From the NCBI GenBank assembly GCA_023213395.1, contig CM041465.1, positions 113,343,741-113,407,740 of the forward strand: DNA of 64,000 nt, read 5' to 3'. Each line of letters begins with the position of its first letter. The first letter of the stretch is position 1. The translations under genes were made by a program, and so were the position numbers. Below are positions 1 to 11,090 of the stretch, piece by piece. The stretch comes from Cycas panzhihuaensis (Eukaryota; Cycadophyta). The notes under the pieces are model-generated. The model did no database searches. It was not told the DNA's origin and was given only the letters and a program-made list of their open reading frames with translations.

Positions 1-915
1 GGCCAGTGACGAGGGCCCACAGGTTACGGATCATGAGGAGATCTAGAGAGGCGACAGCTGAGCCAGTCCTAGTGTAAAGAGAGGCCCAAGCGAAGGTGGT
101 ACCTAAGGAGGAGGTACCAACAGCTGGCAGGGAGCCAGGAAGAGAGGTTATCGCATGGGCAGAGGAGCCAGTGGCCACAGCAGGTGAGGCCTAACCATTT
201 CCCCAGCCATTTGATAGCTAGATAGATAGTTTGATTTGGTTTTATTTCGGCATGTAGTTGGATATATACTAACATATGATATGTTGGATTTATAGGCACT
301 GCAGAGGTCAGGCGGTTGGTAGAGGCCATGGTAAGGGAGATGTTCCCCCAGGTATATGTAGAGGGGTAATCGCCCATCCAGACGGAGGACGCACCTAGAT
401 TGGCAGGTGCCCATATGGAAGCATTAGCCCCACTAGTGAGGGTGAGAGACATCTAGGCTATAGAGTCCCAAGAGCATATAGCATTCAGGGGACGGATGCA
501 GTGGGAGCTGGATGAGGCCAGGGGCAAACGAGACACGCTATGGAGTCACATACAGGCTCTAAAGACTCAGGGAGGAGCAAGTGGGGACATAGGGAGCATG
601 GTCCAACTAGCAGTCCTAGAGGAGCATCTCCAAAGGATGGAGGAGAGGTTCTGAAGCATGGAGGAGAGACTCTGGGGAGTAGAAGGAGAGAAGGATCATA
701 TCCAGGCTCGATACAACCAGCTAGTAGACCAGGTGGTGTCAAAGTTGAGCAGGAGCAGGATATACACCCACACGGTAGCGACAACCCCAAGACGACCACG
801 TGATGAGGGGAGTGAGGTAGGGAGCTCACAGAGGCCCAGGAGGAGCCTCAAAGGGATGTGGTCCCTAGGAGAGGGATCACACAGACCAGGAGATGGTACC
901 CTAGGAGCGAGGTAG
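1..915 (+). pseudogene. 3' part of the antisense PMD-type ORF of element 1 (two exons)
   Basis: This is the tail of the plus-strand ORF seen more completely at 15293-17194, here cut by the window start. Exon sequence to 183 ends CAG; a probable intron spans 184-295 (GTGAGG donor, TACTAAC-like branch site near 268-274, TATAG acceptor); exon 2 runs 296-915. Exon 2 stays in one frame to a TAG at 913-915, with internal stops near 367. Its middle is a likely coiled coil (LEEHLQRMEERF, MEERLWGVEGEKDHIQARYN) at about 620-725, and the end is basic (TTPRRPRDEG). Extra antisense ORFs with a PMD domain are known from Tat elements; the function is unknown. Confidence 0.65.
184..295 (+). other. Probable intron in the antisense ORF of element 1
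   Basis: CAG|GTGAGG donor, a TACTAAC motif about 25 bases before the 3' end, and TATAG|G acceptor. Removing these 112 bases joins two frames that match the same join in element 2 (16443-16557). Confidence 0.6.
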
Positions 916-1551
916 CAGTAGAGTAGGACATATGTATTTGATTTTGGTAGGTGAAAGCATGGGCCTCCAAGGGGTCATATATAGAGTCATATGATTGTAC
1001 CCCCCCTACAAGGATATCGGCTTTCCATATGTACGATGTGACATATGATTTTGATGTATCTATATAGATGGGGTAATTGGTGTCCCATTTTGATATGTGA
1101 TGATGTGTATATCATGTGCGACAGATGACATGTATGTTTTATTATGTATGTTATAGATGCTTTGTTATATGATGCATGTATTTCCTTCCATGCATGGCTA
1201 TATATCTAACAGGAGTACACACGACTACCATGAGTAGAGGTGATAGGCATATGCGGGATTAGAGATAGAGTGATACATACGTCCATGGAGGAGTATAGCA
1301 GGAGATGTGAAGGAAATACTAGGTGAGAGAGGGGGGTGACTATACCCCAGAGCGTCATCCTAATAGGGGGATGCCCAAATAAGAAGATGAGAGTCCCAAA
1401 AGGATATGGGAACACAGGTTCCATGGGAGGAACCAAAAAGAAACGGAAGAGGCCATCCTAAGTTGCTATTCCACTCGTGGCTGGGAGAAATGGGAACAAC
1501 TTAAGATGATAGTTTAAGCTCATTTCAAAGCATGGAAAAGTGACAGCGAGG
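916..1551. other. Non-coding spacer downstream of integrase, element 1
   Basis: Lies between the antisense ORF end and the integrase end. It is colinear with 17195-17952 and 32490-33082 (shared marks: TCATATGATTGTACCCCCC near 990, ATGCATGTATTTCCTT near 1170, and the block at 1440-1530). Both the sense pol transcript and the antisense transcript would end here. I see no gene. Confidence 0.6.
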
Positions 1552-2829
1552 TTACGAGTAAAACTTATTAAGGAATTTCCTGTTAACAACTTTCTCAAAT
1601 TCAAGCCCTTCCAGGGTGGCAATCCTATAAGCACCAGTACTGATGGTCTCGATAATGACGAAAGGGCCAACCCATCGAGGTTTGAATTTGGTCAAACGAT
1701 CATGGAGATATTCAAGTTTAAGGACATAGTCCCCAAGAAACAAAGGATGGGAACGAAGATGTTTATTGTAGGTCCTTTCTGAGCAAGCTTTGGATGCCAG
1801 GTTAGCCTGATAGGCATCTAAATGTCTCTCATCCAAAGCCTCGAGATCCAGAAGGCCAGCCTGACAAATTGACTCTTCATCAATAAGACCTCGAAGAGAG
1901 ACTTGTAAAGAAGGAATCTCAACCTCCAATGGGAGTATCACCTCGATACCGTAGACCAAGGAGAACGGGGTCATTCCTATGGTGAAATGAATAGAGGTGC
2001 GGTAAGCCCACAAAGTGAAAGGCAGCTGAAGGTGCCAGTCTTTTTGAGACTGAGCAACAGTTTTCTTTAGGATATTGATGAGAGTCTTATTGAAAGACTC
2101 CACCTGGCCATTTGCCTGAGGGTAGTAAAGAGAAGAAGTTTTATGATAAATCTTGAACTTCTCACAAAACTCATCTATCTCCTTGTTACAAAAGGGGGTT
2201 CCATTGTCAGTGATTAGGACGTTCGAAATCCCAAAACGGTAAATGATGTGCTGGTAAACAAATGTAGCTATCGTTTTACCAGGAGTAGTAATTAAGGGAA
2301 AGGCCTCTGCCCATTTGGTGAAATATTCAGTGGCTGTCAAGATAAACTTGTGCTGCGACAATGAAGGTGGAGAAATAGCCCTGATGAGGTCTAGCCCCGA
2401 CTGAGCAAAAGGCCATGGAGAAACAATGGGGTGAAGGGCCTCAGAAGGCACATGGGAGATGTTAGCATGTTCTTGACATTGCTGACATCTTAAAGCAAAG
2501 GTGTGGGCATCCTTGAAAAGGGATGACCAAAAATAACCCATGTGAAGGATCCTCTGAGCCATAGACTGGCCCCCAAAGTAGCCCCTACAAATACCGTGGT
2601 GGCATTTGCAGAGTATTTAGTCAGCTTCATCGGTAGTGACGCAGTGGAGGAGGATCCCATCGAAGGACCTCTTATACAATACTTCATCCATGAGGAAGTA
2701 CTGCCTATCAGAAGTTTGGATGTGAGATCTAACTTTACTATTACCATCAGGGTGGTATTATTGTTGTGTGAGATACTGCACCACATCGCCATACCACTCA
2801 TTGTTGATGAGTAGATGAGGAGAGATGTC
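1552..2829 (-). pseudogene. pol: Integrase of element 1
   Basis: Inserts element cDNA into chromosomes. The N-terminal HHCC zinc region lies at about 2640-2450 (HHGICRGYFGG, then CQQCQEHANISHVPSEALH). The catalytic core carries its acidic residues in GLDLIRAISP, ITDNGTPFCNK and NGQVESFNKTL, so D, D and E are all present. The C-terminal part (GDYVLKLEYLHDRLTKFKPRWVGPF) ends at KFLNKFYS with a stop at 1552, and there is no chromodomain, as expected for Tat. The last 336 codons are open. It is the best-kept pol domain of this copy. Confidence 0.9.
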
Positions 2830-4242
2830 CTAAATCATCAAGATGGACTCATCAGGGAGAGAATCATTGATGGGAGTATCAAAGGAGTTAGGAATAGGGG
2901 CGTCCATGAGTTGCTCAGCCACCACCATTCCCTTCTTTGATTTCTGGTTAATGATATGAAGGTCAAATTCTTGAAGTAGGATGACCCAACAGCCAGCCCT
3001 ACTCGTCAAATCCAAACAAGTGAGCAAGTATCGCAAGGGATCAGATTGGACGATCACCTTGGTGGTATTACCAAGCAAGTAGTGTTTGAACTTCTTGGTC
3101 TCATAGACCAAGGAGAGACACTCCTTCTCGACAGGAGAGTAGTTAAGTTCAGCAGCCACAAGGGTGCAACTGATGAAATAAATAGCCCTCTTAGTTCTTG
3201 AGTCATCCTCCTAAGCTAACATAGCGCCTAAGGACTCGTTAGTCACCGAGGTATAAAGAACGAAGGGCTTATTAAAGCGAGGGTGCACCATTGTAGGAGC
3301 GGAAGCAAGGGCTTCCTTGAGTCCTTCGAAGGCCTTTTGGGTCTTGTTAGACCAAACAAAAGGAGCTCCCTTCTTCAATAGGTTCGTAAAGGGTTTAGCA
3401 CTTACGGCGAAGTCTGCCAAGAAGCGCTTGAGAAAATCGAGCCTACCTAGAAACAACTTAATTTGTCATTAGGTTCTATGGGGCGACATGTCAAGGATTG
3501 CCCTGACCTTGTTAGGATCAATATGAATTCCTTGTTTGGATACAAGAAATCCAAGGAGTTTGCCTGAAGTAACAGTAAACACACACTTGAGCGGGTTTAG
3601 GCTAACATGATACTTACAGCATCATGAGAAGATAGCCCCCAAGTCGGAAGGATGTTGGGCCCTGACACATGAAAGGCCCATCATATCATCCATGAAGACC
3701 TCCAATGTGTTATCAATGAGGTCATGGAAGATGAAATGCATGGCTCTCTGATAAGTAGCACCTACATTCTTAAGGCCAAAGGGCATTGCCTTATAGGCAA
3801 AGGTACCCCATGGTGTAGTGAAGGCCATCTTGTGGCAATCTTTAGGAGAAATCTATATCTGGTTATAACCAAAGAAGATGTCCATTAAGGACATGACTTT
3901 GAATATAGCCGTATGATCAATGATTTGATCGATGAAGGGAAGTGGAAAGTTGTCCTTAGGACAAGCATTGTTGATATCGCAGAAGTTGACACATATACGA
4001 ATCACCCCGTTCTTTTTAGCAACGGGGACAATATTGGAGACCTACTTGGGGTAATCAATGAAAGTAATGAGTCCAACATCCAAGAGCTTCTCAACCTCCA
4101 TCTTGACGGTGGCTGAGAGCTTTGGGTATAGGGGACGCTGCTTCTGGCGCACAGGGCAGATACTAGGGATGGTGGTGAGATTATGGGTGACAATGGAGGG
4201 GTCAATTCCCTTCATGTCAGCATAATCCCATGCGAAAATGTC
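2830..4242 (-). pseudogene. pol: Reverse transcriptase and gypsy RNase H of element 1
   Basis: RT copies element RNA into cDNA. Blocks in order are CVNFCDINNACPKDNFPLP (about 4000-3950), the FFGYNQI region, MAFTTPWGTFAYKAMPFGLK (3828-3770) and the catalytic FMDDMM (about 3690), a Tat-type form of YxDD. The connection and RNase H follow from 3456 down to about 2860 (FVWSNKTQKAFEGLKEAL, EKECLSLVYETKKFKHYLLG, QSDPLRYLL, VAEQLMDAPIP). In this RNase H the first catalytic Asp is not recognisable (LYTSVTNES) and the last is replaced (AEQL), so the domain looks catalytically worn. Stops occur near 3227 and 3622, but the frame is kept. Confidence 0.85.
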
Positions 4243-5699
4243 CTAAAACTCCTGGAATAAAAGGGAGTACTCCCTTACCTCATTAGGAGAGCATTCCATC
4301 CCAACCTTAATGACCTTGCTAGGGGCCAAGATTATGTCTTGGGCTGCCCCCATACACATGGCATTCCCCTCCTCGAAGTGGAGAGGGGCAAAGTCAATAG
4401 GAGGAGATGGAATAGGGGATGGGATTGGGTCAGTAAGTGTGGACCGAATCACAAGGAGCTTCTGGTGGCCAAGCATGTGGTGACCAGAAGGCAAGTTAGG
4501 CATGAAGCCCACTAGGTGCCCGAGTAAGGCTTCATCATCCTCAAAGTAATCCACCGCATGGATGACTTTATTCCAAGTAAACGAAGTGATAGAGGAAGTG
4601 GAGGCAACGAGACCGTGATGGTTGTCGAGTTGCCCATCTTCTTCGCAAGACTCTAAGAGAGAGTCAAAAAGAGGCTCCTTGGAAGGAGCAAAAGGCAGTT
4701 CTTTGAAGCCATCACCTGCGAGAGGTGATGAAGGGGAAGAACTAACAATGGGCAAGTTAACACGAGCAATGACATGTGACACGTAGGAGTGGCTAACCTT
4801 ACCAATGAAAGAGGTTCTAGATGGGGATCTAGAATGAGATTGGTACAACCTACTAGTGTGGAGGAAAGAGACGGGGTGGAGACAATCCTCGTCCTCATTG
4901 TGTGACTCATCGTCACTAAATGAAGCAAGGTACCCGTAGCTCCCAACACCAATAGGAGCAAAATGTGTGAGACTAGGAAAAGAAGATGTAGGATCTTCTT
5001 CAGACAGATTGGGTATACCAATGGAGCAAGCTAAGGCATGCGTAGAAGGGTCTTGGCTTGCCTGATTAACAGGATGGGTTTGTTTGGCAAGTGGGCGTTC
5101 ACAGGGAATAACCCTCATTCGTCCATCATAGATGAATTTAAGTTGTCCCCAAAGAGTTGAACACATGGCTCCCATTTGGTCAAGCCATAGACAACCTAAG
5201 AGAAGGTTGTAGTCAATGTCAACGTCGAGGACTATAATATCAATGAGGACAGTCTTGCCCTTGAGGGTGAGCAGAATCACGACAGATCCCAATGGGGTCT
5301 TCTCACTACCGTCATAACCTTGGCATCACCATGGAATGGGTTCCAAGGCAGAAATACCAAGCTCTTGCATGACATGTAAGGGCATGGCATTCATAGAAGA
5401 ACCATTGTCAACAACAGTCCTTCGAAGGGTACAATCAGGTGTATCGATGGTAATAGTGAATGGGAAGTTCCACTAACATTCCCTTTCACATACAAGAAGA
5501 AGGTCCTTAGGATCAAATGAAATAATAGGTTCATGACCTTGGGTGATACCCAAAGCATGAATAGGCACGTCATTTGATCCTAAAGCTTCCAAGAGGAGAG
5601 TTCGCTGCTCGAGATAACTCCTCAAAACGTCCATCAAGGACATTCCTGCGGCAACAGTATGAAGCTCGTCCACAATGGAGAAAGGCTTACCCTTCGCGG
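4243..5699 (-). pseudogene. pol: Aspartic protease and protease-RT linker of element 1
   Basis: Retropepsin-like protease that would cut the polyprotein. The active-site segment around 5400 reads DNGSS instead of DTGSS; element 3 has the same residues and this variant is common in plant Tat proteases. It continues as a hydrophobic beta segment DIIVLDVDIDYNLLLG at about 5250-5200, the usual second half of the fold. A low-complexity Ser/Pro/Asp-rich linker of over 200 residues joins it to RT. One stop at 5473-5475 and others break the frame. The protease identity is firm; the linker has no function I can assign. Confidence 0.75.
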
Positions 5700-8088
5700 T
5701 AGGTTGGGTAAGTGCCCTTCAAAAATTGTAATGACCCAAGCGCACAGGAATGGCCTTAGGGAAGAGAGATACTTCCGAAGGAGGGTTCTCTGGAAGAGGA
5801 TCGTAATGAGTAGAGGAAGAAGCACTGGCTACTTCTTTGGTGGCTTGAGACTGGGTAAGGGCATAAGAACGATTAGCCTCAAGTAGCTGGATCACCTTCT
5901 TCCCCTTGTTCTAGGGCTATGAAGGTGATGGGGTGCAATGGTTAGGGGAATGGGAGGAAGAGGATGAATCTCAGGCGCCCTTCCCTTTATCATGGGAAGG
6001 ATAGGAATTTGGCGATCTTCCTCAATTCCAATTATTCTTGGATTGAGTGTTGTGATCGCATTCCCTATATTTGGAGAACGGGTCCTTGTAAACTGGTTGG
6101 TCTAAATTAGGCCTTGAGGCCCATTTAGGGGAAGAGTCGCGTCGAGGTGGATCCTTGGGATGCTGATCCCTGCAATGCGAGTCATCGTGGAAGCACTCCC
6201 CATGAATAGAGCACCACTTCTTCTCAAGCTAGGGATCTATCTTCCTCATTTGAGAGGACTAGGCATTTCTATTCCTGGGGAGGGAAGCTTGAGTTACTTG
6301 TTGAATTTGTTTGTTGGATGTTGAGGATGAAGGGGCTTGGAGTTTAAGCTCCTTCATCATATGCTCGAATGAGCGTATGGCAGATGTGAGGGGGTCTAAC
6401 GCCCTCTCAGTCAGGTGAGAGGAAGACCTGGTGGGTTGTGAAGATTTAGTATCTTTGGTTGAAGGTGGTGCCTCATGTCACTGTGAGGGCTTGAGAGGCT
6501 TCTTGAGTCCAGCTTGGATCTCAATATCCTCCAACACTAAGCACTTAGCAATCGCAGAGTCGCATGTGGTCACCTCCATTTTAAGGACTTCCACATGTAC
6601 TTCGGGACAAAGTATGTTAACGAAAAGATCTCTCTTCAACTCCTTGGGCAACATAGCCTTAGTGGAGTGAAGCAGGTCGTGGAATTATCGTACAAAGTCA
6701 TGATTCATCTCATCATGACCTTGTTTGAGCGATAAGAGGGATTTCATTCCGCTCTTAAATAGATGAGCTACATCAAAGTAGTTGATGAATTCGTCCACCA
6801 ATTGCTGGAATGAAAAGATAGAGTGGGCAGGGAGGCGATAAAACCACTTAAGGGCATCGCCCTGCAACGACTATAGAAACAATTTTATTAGGATATGGTC
6901 GTAAGCCCAGTAGTCTATACATGCCATAGAAAAACTATGCACATGTTCAGCTGGGTCCTGCGATGAAGTTTCGTCAAATCTAGGAACTTCAGGAGGATGA
7001 GGCCGCAGATTAGTTCTTAATGCCTCAATGGATAAAGGTGTTGATCTATAGTCCATGAAGGGACGTGCCCTTGCCTGGACTGTAGGATCAATGAATGATG
7101 TAGTAGGTAGTGCGCAAGGAGCTGACAGGGGCGACGCACCCATCCCTCCTTAAGGAAACACCCCTTGCTGGAAGGGGGCTTGAGGATAAGTGCCTCGAGA
7201 GGGAGTCGGGTTTCCTTACGAAGGCATGGAAAAAGGGATTATACTAGATAACAGAAAAGGTAGATGTGGAACCAAGTTTTGCCTATATGGGCCACCCGTA
7301 AGTGGGGCAATCCCATATGGGTGTAGCGAATCCACTCCATAAGCTGGGAGGTGGTTCCCTCTAGCCTGCCCCCAAGGTTGAGAAGTGTACCCTAGGGGGA
7401 TGTAAAAGGAAGGACCAGCAAGTTGGTTTTGAGGGTGTGTGGGAGTGGGTCCCACATGACTAACGGTTGGAGGGTTAGTAGGACCGATGGGCCTACTAAA
7501 GAAAGTACGTACCACATTGGGGGATGGCACATTAGTTTGGCTAGGAAAGGGTATGCTAACCTTCAACTGAAGAAAGGACATACTGCAGGAAGGTCCTGAA
7601 GCACTAGGACCTTGGCGAGGGATAAAAGGTGCAACATGCATCCCCGTAACAACAATAGGGAAGGACCAGGATGAATGTGTAGGCACGAAGGGATTGATCA
7701 TCACAGGAGGAGTAGATGAGGATGAAGAAAGTGACGGAGGAGCAGACGAGGAAGAGCCTCCCCCACAAAAGGCATCTTCAAACCATCTAGGACGTGGTTG
7801 AAAATGAGCAGCACGATGGCGCTCATTAAAGGCTTCAACCACATCGACGGGAGGGGTATCTACATAATCGTAAGAGGTATATGGGACCTCAAATGAAGTA
7901 GATCCCTCAGGATGTTCCTCACAAGAATCACCAATTGAGTGGTAAATCTCAAGAGGAAAAGATCCCTCTACTGCATGGGTAGGAGGAAGGGCATCAAGTG
8001 GGTGATGTTGGTCACCCGGGTAGTAAATAGGATCATCACCCTCTTGGGTGGATCCCAGAATAGAGGAGGGAAAATCATGAGTTCCCAA
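5700..8088 (-). pseudogene. gag: gag of element 1 (capsid-like protein, broken by stops)
   Basis: Gag forms the particle that packages element RNA. The frame opens near 8088; the ATG used by element 3 at the aligned site is replaced, so the start is lost. The first 300 codons are rich in Pro, Ser and Gly. The conserved retrotransposon gag domain follows: PEVPRFDETSSQDP and a W/Y-rich stretch at about 7000-6900, then GDALKWFYRLP and FSFQQLVDEF at about 6860-6780. A zinc-knuckle-like motif C-x2-H-x4-H-x4-C (CSIHGECFHDDSHC) lies at about 6212-6172. Several single stops interrupt it, but the frame is the same as that of pol downstream, so gag and pol were probably one polyprotein. Confidence 0.8.
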
Positions 8089-8372
8089 GGCTAAGGTGTG
8101 GTAGGCTCAATTAGAAGGGTATCCCTCCAATGTCGAATCAAAATCCGATGAAGGAAGGGGACGATACCTGGGATCTTCTAACAATGGAGGTAAGCCACGT
8201 AAGTGACGAGAGAAGCATCACATACAAGGCTAACCAACACTGTAGGAGAAGGAAAGGGCAATAAAGTGTGCACGTTGGGGGCTACCCAACGAGGAAAATG
8301 AAATATGAGAGAACCACAAGGAGGTAGCAATACCAAAAAAAAAGAGCGAAAACTGGCTCCCTTACTGGCAAA
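8089..8372 (-). other. Leader between PBS and gag, element 1
   Basis: About 280 bases of untranslated leader, homologous to 37021-37305 of element 3. No motif is recognised. Confidence 0.5.
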
Positions 8373-8390
8373 TCCCCAGTATGGTCACCA
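8373..8390 (-). other. Primer binding site of element 1
   Basis: On the minus strand the 18 bases read TGGTGACCATACTGGGGA, one base downstream of the LTR end. The TGG start and the position fit a tRNA-primed minus-strand PBS. It is not the initiator-Met type (TGGTATCAGAGC) seen in the other elements of this window. Element 3 has the same site with changes at 37306-37322. I do not name the tRNA. Confidence 0.65.
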
Positions 8391-8391
8391 G

Positions 8392-11090
8392 TGGATACAC
8401 GTCTATGGGATAGCTACCTAACTGAGTAGGAATAACAAGGGTGGTCAATGGCACTATCAAATGTGGATAAGAACCTACGAGCAAGGAAAATACCACACAG
8501 GGCACCCCGTGTGCCGGAGCGCGAGTTCGGGACCTACGGATGGTATCCAACTACCTAGAGGTGGTTCCCCACTTCAGTTAAGAAGAAAGGAGGCAGAAGA
8601 TTAGCCTGGGCAAGTCTAGGAGAAGGGTCCTCCCACCCTTGGATGACTGGCAGGGAAAGGAGAGAACCCTTCAAGGGTTTCCCTAGAGTGGAGGGAAATG
8701 AAGAAAGGGTAAGTAGGTGAGCAACCTACGAATGAGATCTTCTCGGTTATCCAACTAGGCAGGAGAAAACTGAGGAAGGATGAATGGAACGATCAAAAGG
8801 GAGGTGCGATGATGCATACAAGCAAACTAAGCAAGCATAACAAGCCAATGAGATAAGGATGGGGTTTGCAAGGTGAAGGGGAAAAGGTAAAAAGGGGGAA
8901 ACCTCCTAAGACCTTTTCCTATAGTGCATGAAATATAACAAATAGAGTATAAATCAAAGATAGAGTTGGTTTCCCTTTTCTTTTAAATGAGTTAATTACT
9001 ACCATGCAAAAACCTTTTGAAGTAAAGGAAATAAAGTAGAGTGAGAGTACATACTTAGAATGGAGATGTGGTTGGAGTGGCGGCATTCCCACGAGGTATC
9101 CAAGATCACTCCACAAAGCACGGTGAATGAGAAGGGTAGCGGCAGGATGAAGTGTGGGGCTTCCTTACCTTCCCCAGAAACAGCACTAGAGTGCCAAGAA
9201 AGGAAAGAAGAAAATGATAGCAGCAACTGAAATGCTAAAATAAAATGTAAGTAAAAGCACTTACCTACAAGGAGAGAGGAAGGGTTGAGTCCTTTGCATC
9301 CTCCTTGTACCTGTAAGTAAGTGAGAATGTCCTTTTCTAGAGAAAGGGTGCTAGCAACATAAAAGAGAATCCTAACAACGCGTGTATGTATGTAACAAGC
9401 ATAAACCTCAACACATATATGTTAGCATTCAATATTACAATACTAAGCTATAAAGAAAACCACCCAAGCCAATGGTGGGTAAGTTGGTAAGTCTCAGAGT
9501 GGCCCATCTCCTGCAAGGAGCAACCCTACCCTCCCCTAAGAAGCCACAAGGCAGTGAGGGTATGGCTATACAAAAGGCTAGAAATGGAGGCAACAAGAGT
9601 CCAAAGAGGCTCAAAAAGATCCACAACAAACTGAAGTGCTATGGGAAGCAAAACCGGGTTACCAAGAACGAGGTTGAGTACGGGACAAGTAGCTGGGGCT
9701 TATGTGTATTGCCCAGATCAAGAGATGAGCCCTCAAACTAGCACTACAACAAGTGTCAACGCTAATTTTAGCAGTTGGAAATGGCCTACTAAACCCTTGT
9801 TTCACTCCCAAGAGTAGCACAGGGCAAAAGGGAAGGTTTGGAGGGCAAAGGACCTCTTAGGGAGCATGGAAGGTGGTGTGAAATCCACCTAGCTCTATTC
9901 CAAACCTTATGTATCCCCTTTTGACTGCCATTCTGGGCATGAAACACAGGGGAAAAGGCCCTAACAGTAGGAAAAACAGTCCCAAATAAAGGCAAGAAAC
10001 AACCTCCAAAAGCAAGCTAAGACAAGCCAGAAACAACATACAAACCTGGGCATAAAATGGACAAAGGGGAGACCCTAAACTAACAAATACCTATAGAGAA
10101 GGAGGGAGGCATTTACCTCTATTAAAAACTGCTGGGAAGAGGCTGAGAAATCTGTAAAAGGATTGTGGGATAGCAGGTATGGAGCCCCTACTAATATGGC
10201 TGAAGGAAAACTTGCACTTAAGAATGCTTGATGGATGCTCGGGCAAGGAAGTGCTAGAATCTCTCCAAGGAGGCCCTCTCCAAGGTGTGCAAGGGGTTGG
10301 GAAGATGTCACAGCCATACCAAAGGAGAGCTGGGTGCTGGAGAATGATTGCAGGTCTTGAAACAATAGTGGAGCAGTAGGAAATAGCAGATAATTGGGTG
10401 TTTTTCCTTATGATCCTTCCAAAAATGAGCAAAAAGATCCCTAAAATAAATTAGGTGAGACTTAAATACCCAACCCCAACCCTAATCGAGTGATTAGGGT
10501 GCAGCTGGCGGTGAGTTAAGTTGTGAGACACATGGCAGTTCTACAATAAATGCAAGAATTGCCATGGCGAATTTTTAAAAACAAGTTGAGATAGTCATAC
10601 CGTCATAAATATCGCAGTACCATAAAATCTACAGTGGTGAGGGACCAGAGGCCAAAACTAGCTCACACAGCCAGCCTAGGCTGTGGAAAGTGACCTAGAA
10701 GGCTGGCAGGGGGTAGGGCCACTTGCCCAGAGGCAGACAAGCAAACAAATGAGCCACAAGAAGCAAAAATAGGATTCAAAGGGCATGACAAGTCAACCAA
10801 ATGATGACGGGTCATCATATGAGCAAGCATAACATGAACCAAGTGGGTCTTAAGGTGAGTAAGGCAGAATGCAGGAAGTGACATGGCCACCGGGGTGTCA
10901 CACTCGCTGCTATTGTGCCCCTGCTATAGTCATCATAGGCTAGCTAGGTGTAGATGATAACAAGATCATCTACGAAATCACATCATGCAAGCATATACTC
11001 ATCACAAAAGAAAACAACGATAAGGTGAGAAGCATACCTACACTTACCTGAGTCGACCACTCCGTATCCATTCCCGGAAGCTAGGAAACA
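8392..11090 (-). repeat. 5' LTR of element 1
   Basis: The plus strand starts TGGATAC next to the PBS and ends CTAGGAAACA at 11090, which gives TG...CA termini and 2699 bp. It is colinear with the LTR parts at 11091-13234 and 21822-23502. For example, the block near 9000-9120 recurs near 11150-11270, and the terminal block at 11041-11090 recurs at 13191-13234 and 23455-23502. It is more distantly related to the element 3 LTRs. I see no coding capacity; short frames inside it are chance. Confidence 0.8.
10597..10640. repeat. LTR palindrome, element 1 5' LTR (decayed)
   Basis: CATACCGTCATAAAT...ATCTACAGTGGTG keeps the outline of the inverted repeat but with several mismatches. Confidence 0.5.

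Larger units (their letters stand above)
1..11090 (-). mobile_element. Tat-lineage Ty3/gypsy retrotransposon, element 1 (3' end outside window)
   Basis: Read on the minus strand, the element runs from a 5' LTR (11090 to 8392) through a PBS, gag, protease, RT, RNase H and integrase to a downstream spacer that holds an antisense ORF, and leaves the window at base 1. The Tat assignment rests on RT and integrase similarity to the Retand/Ogre group, the lack of a chromodomain, and the antisense PMD ORF. Its right edge (CA at 11089-11090) abuts LTR sequence of element 2 cut in mid-LTR, so element 1 inserted into that LTR in the same orientation. Its 3' LTR and target duplication are not visible. 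By comparison with element 2 a complete copy would be about 17 kb. Confidence 0.85.

Noticed and set aside
540-803. Plus-strand 87-codon frame beginning at 540
   Set aside because: It is in another frame from exon 2 of the antisense ORF, which has its counterpart in element 2; treated as a shadow.
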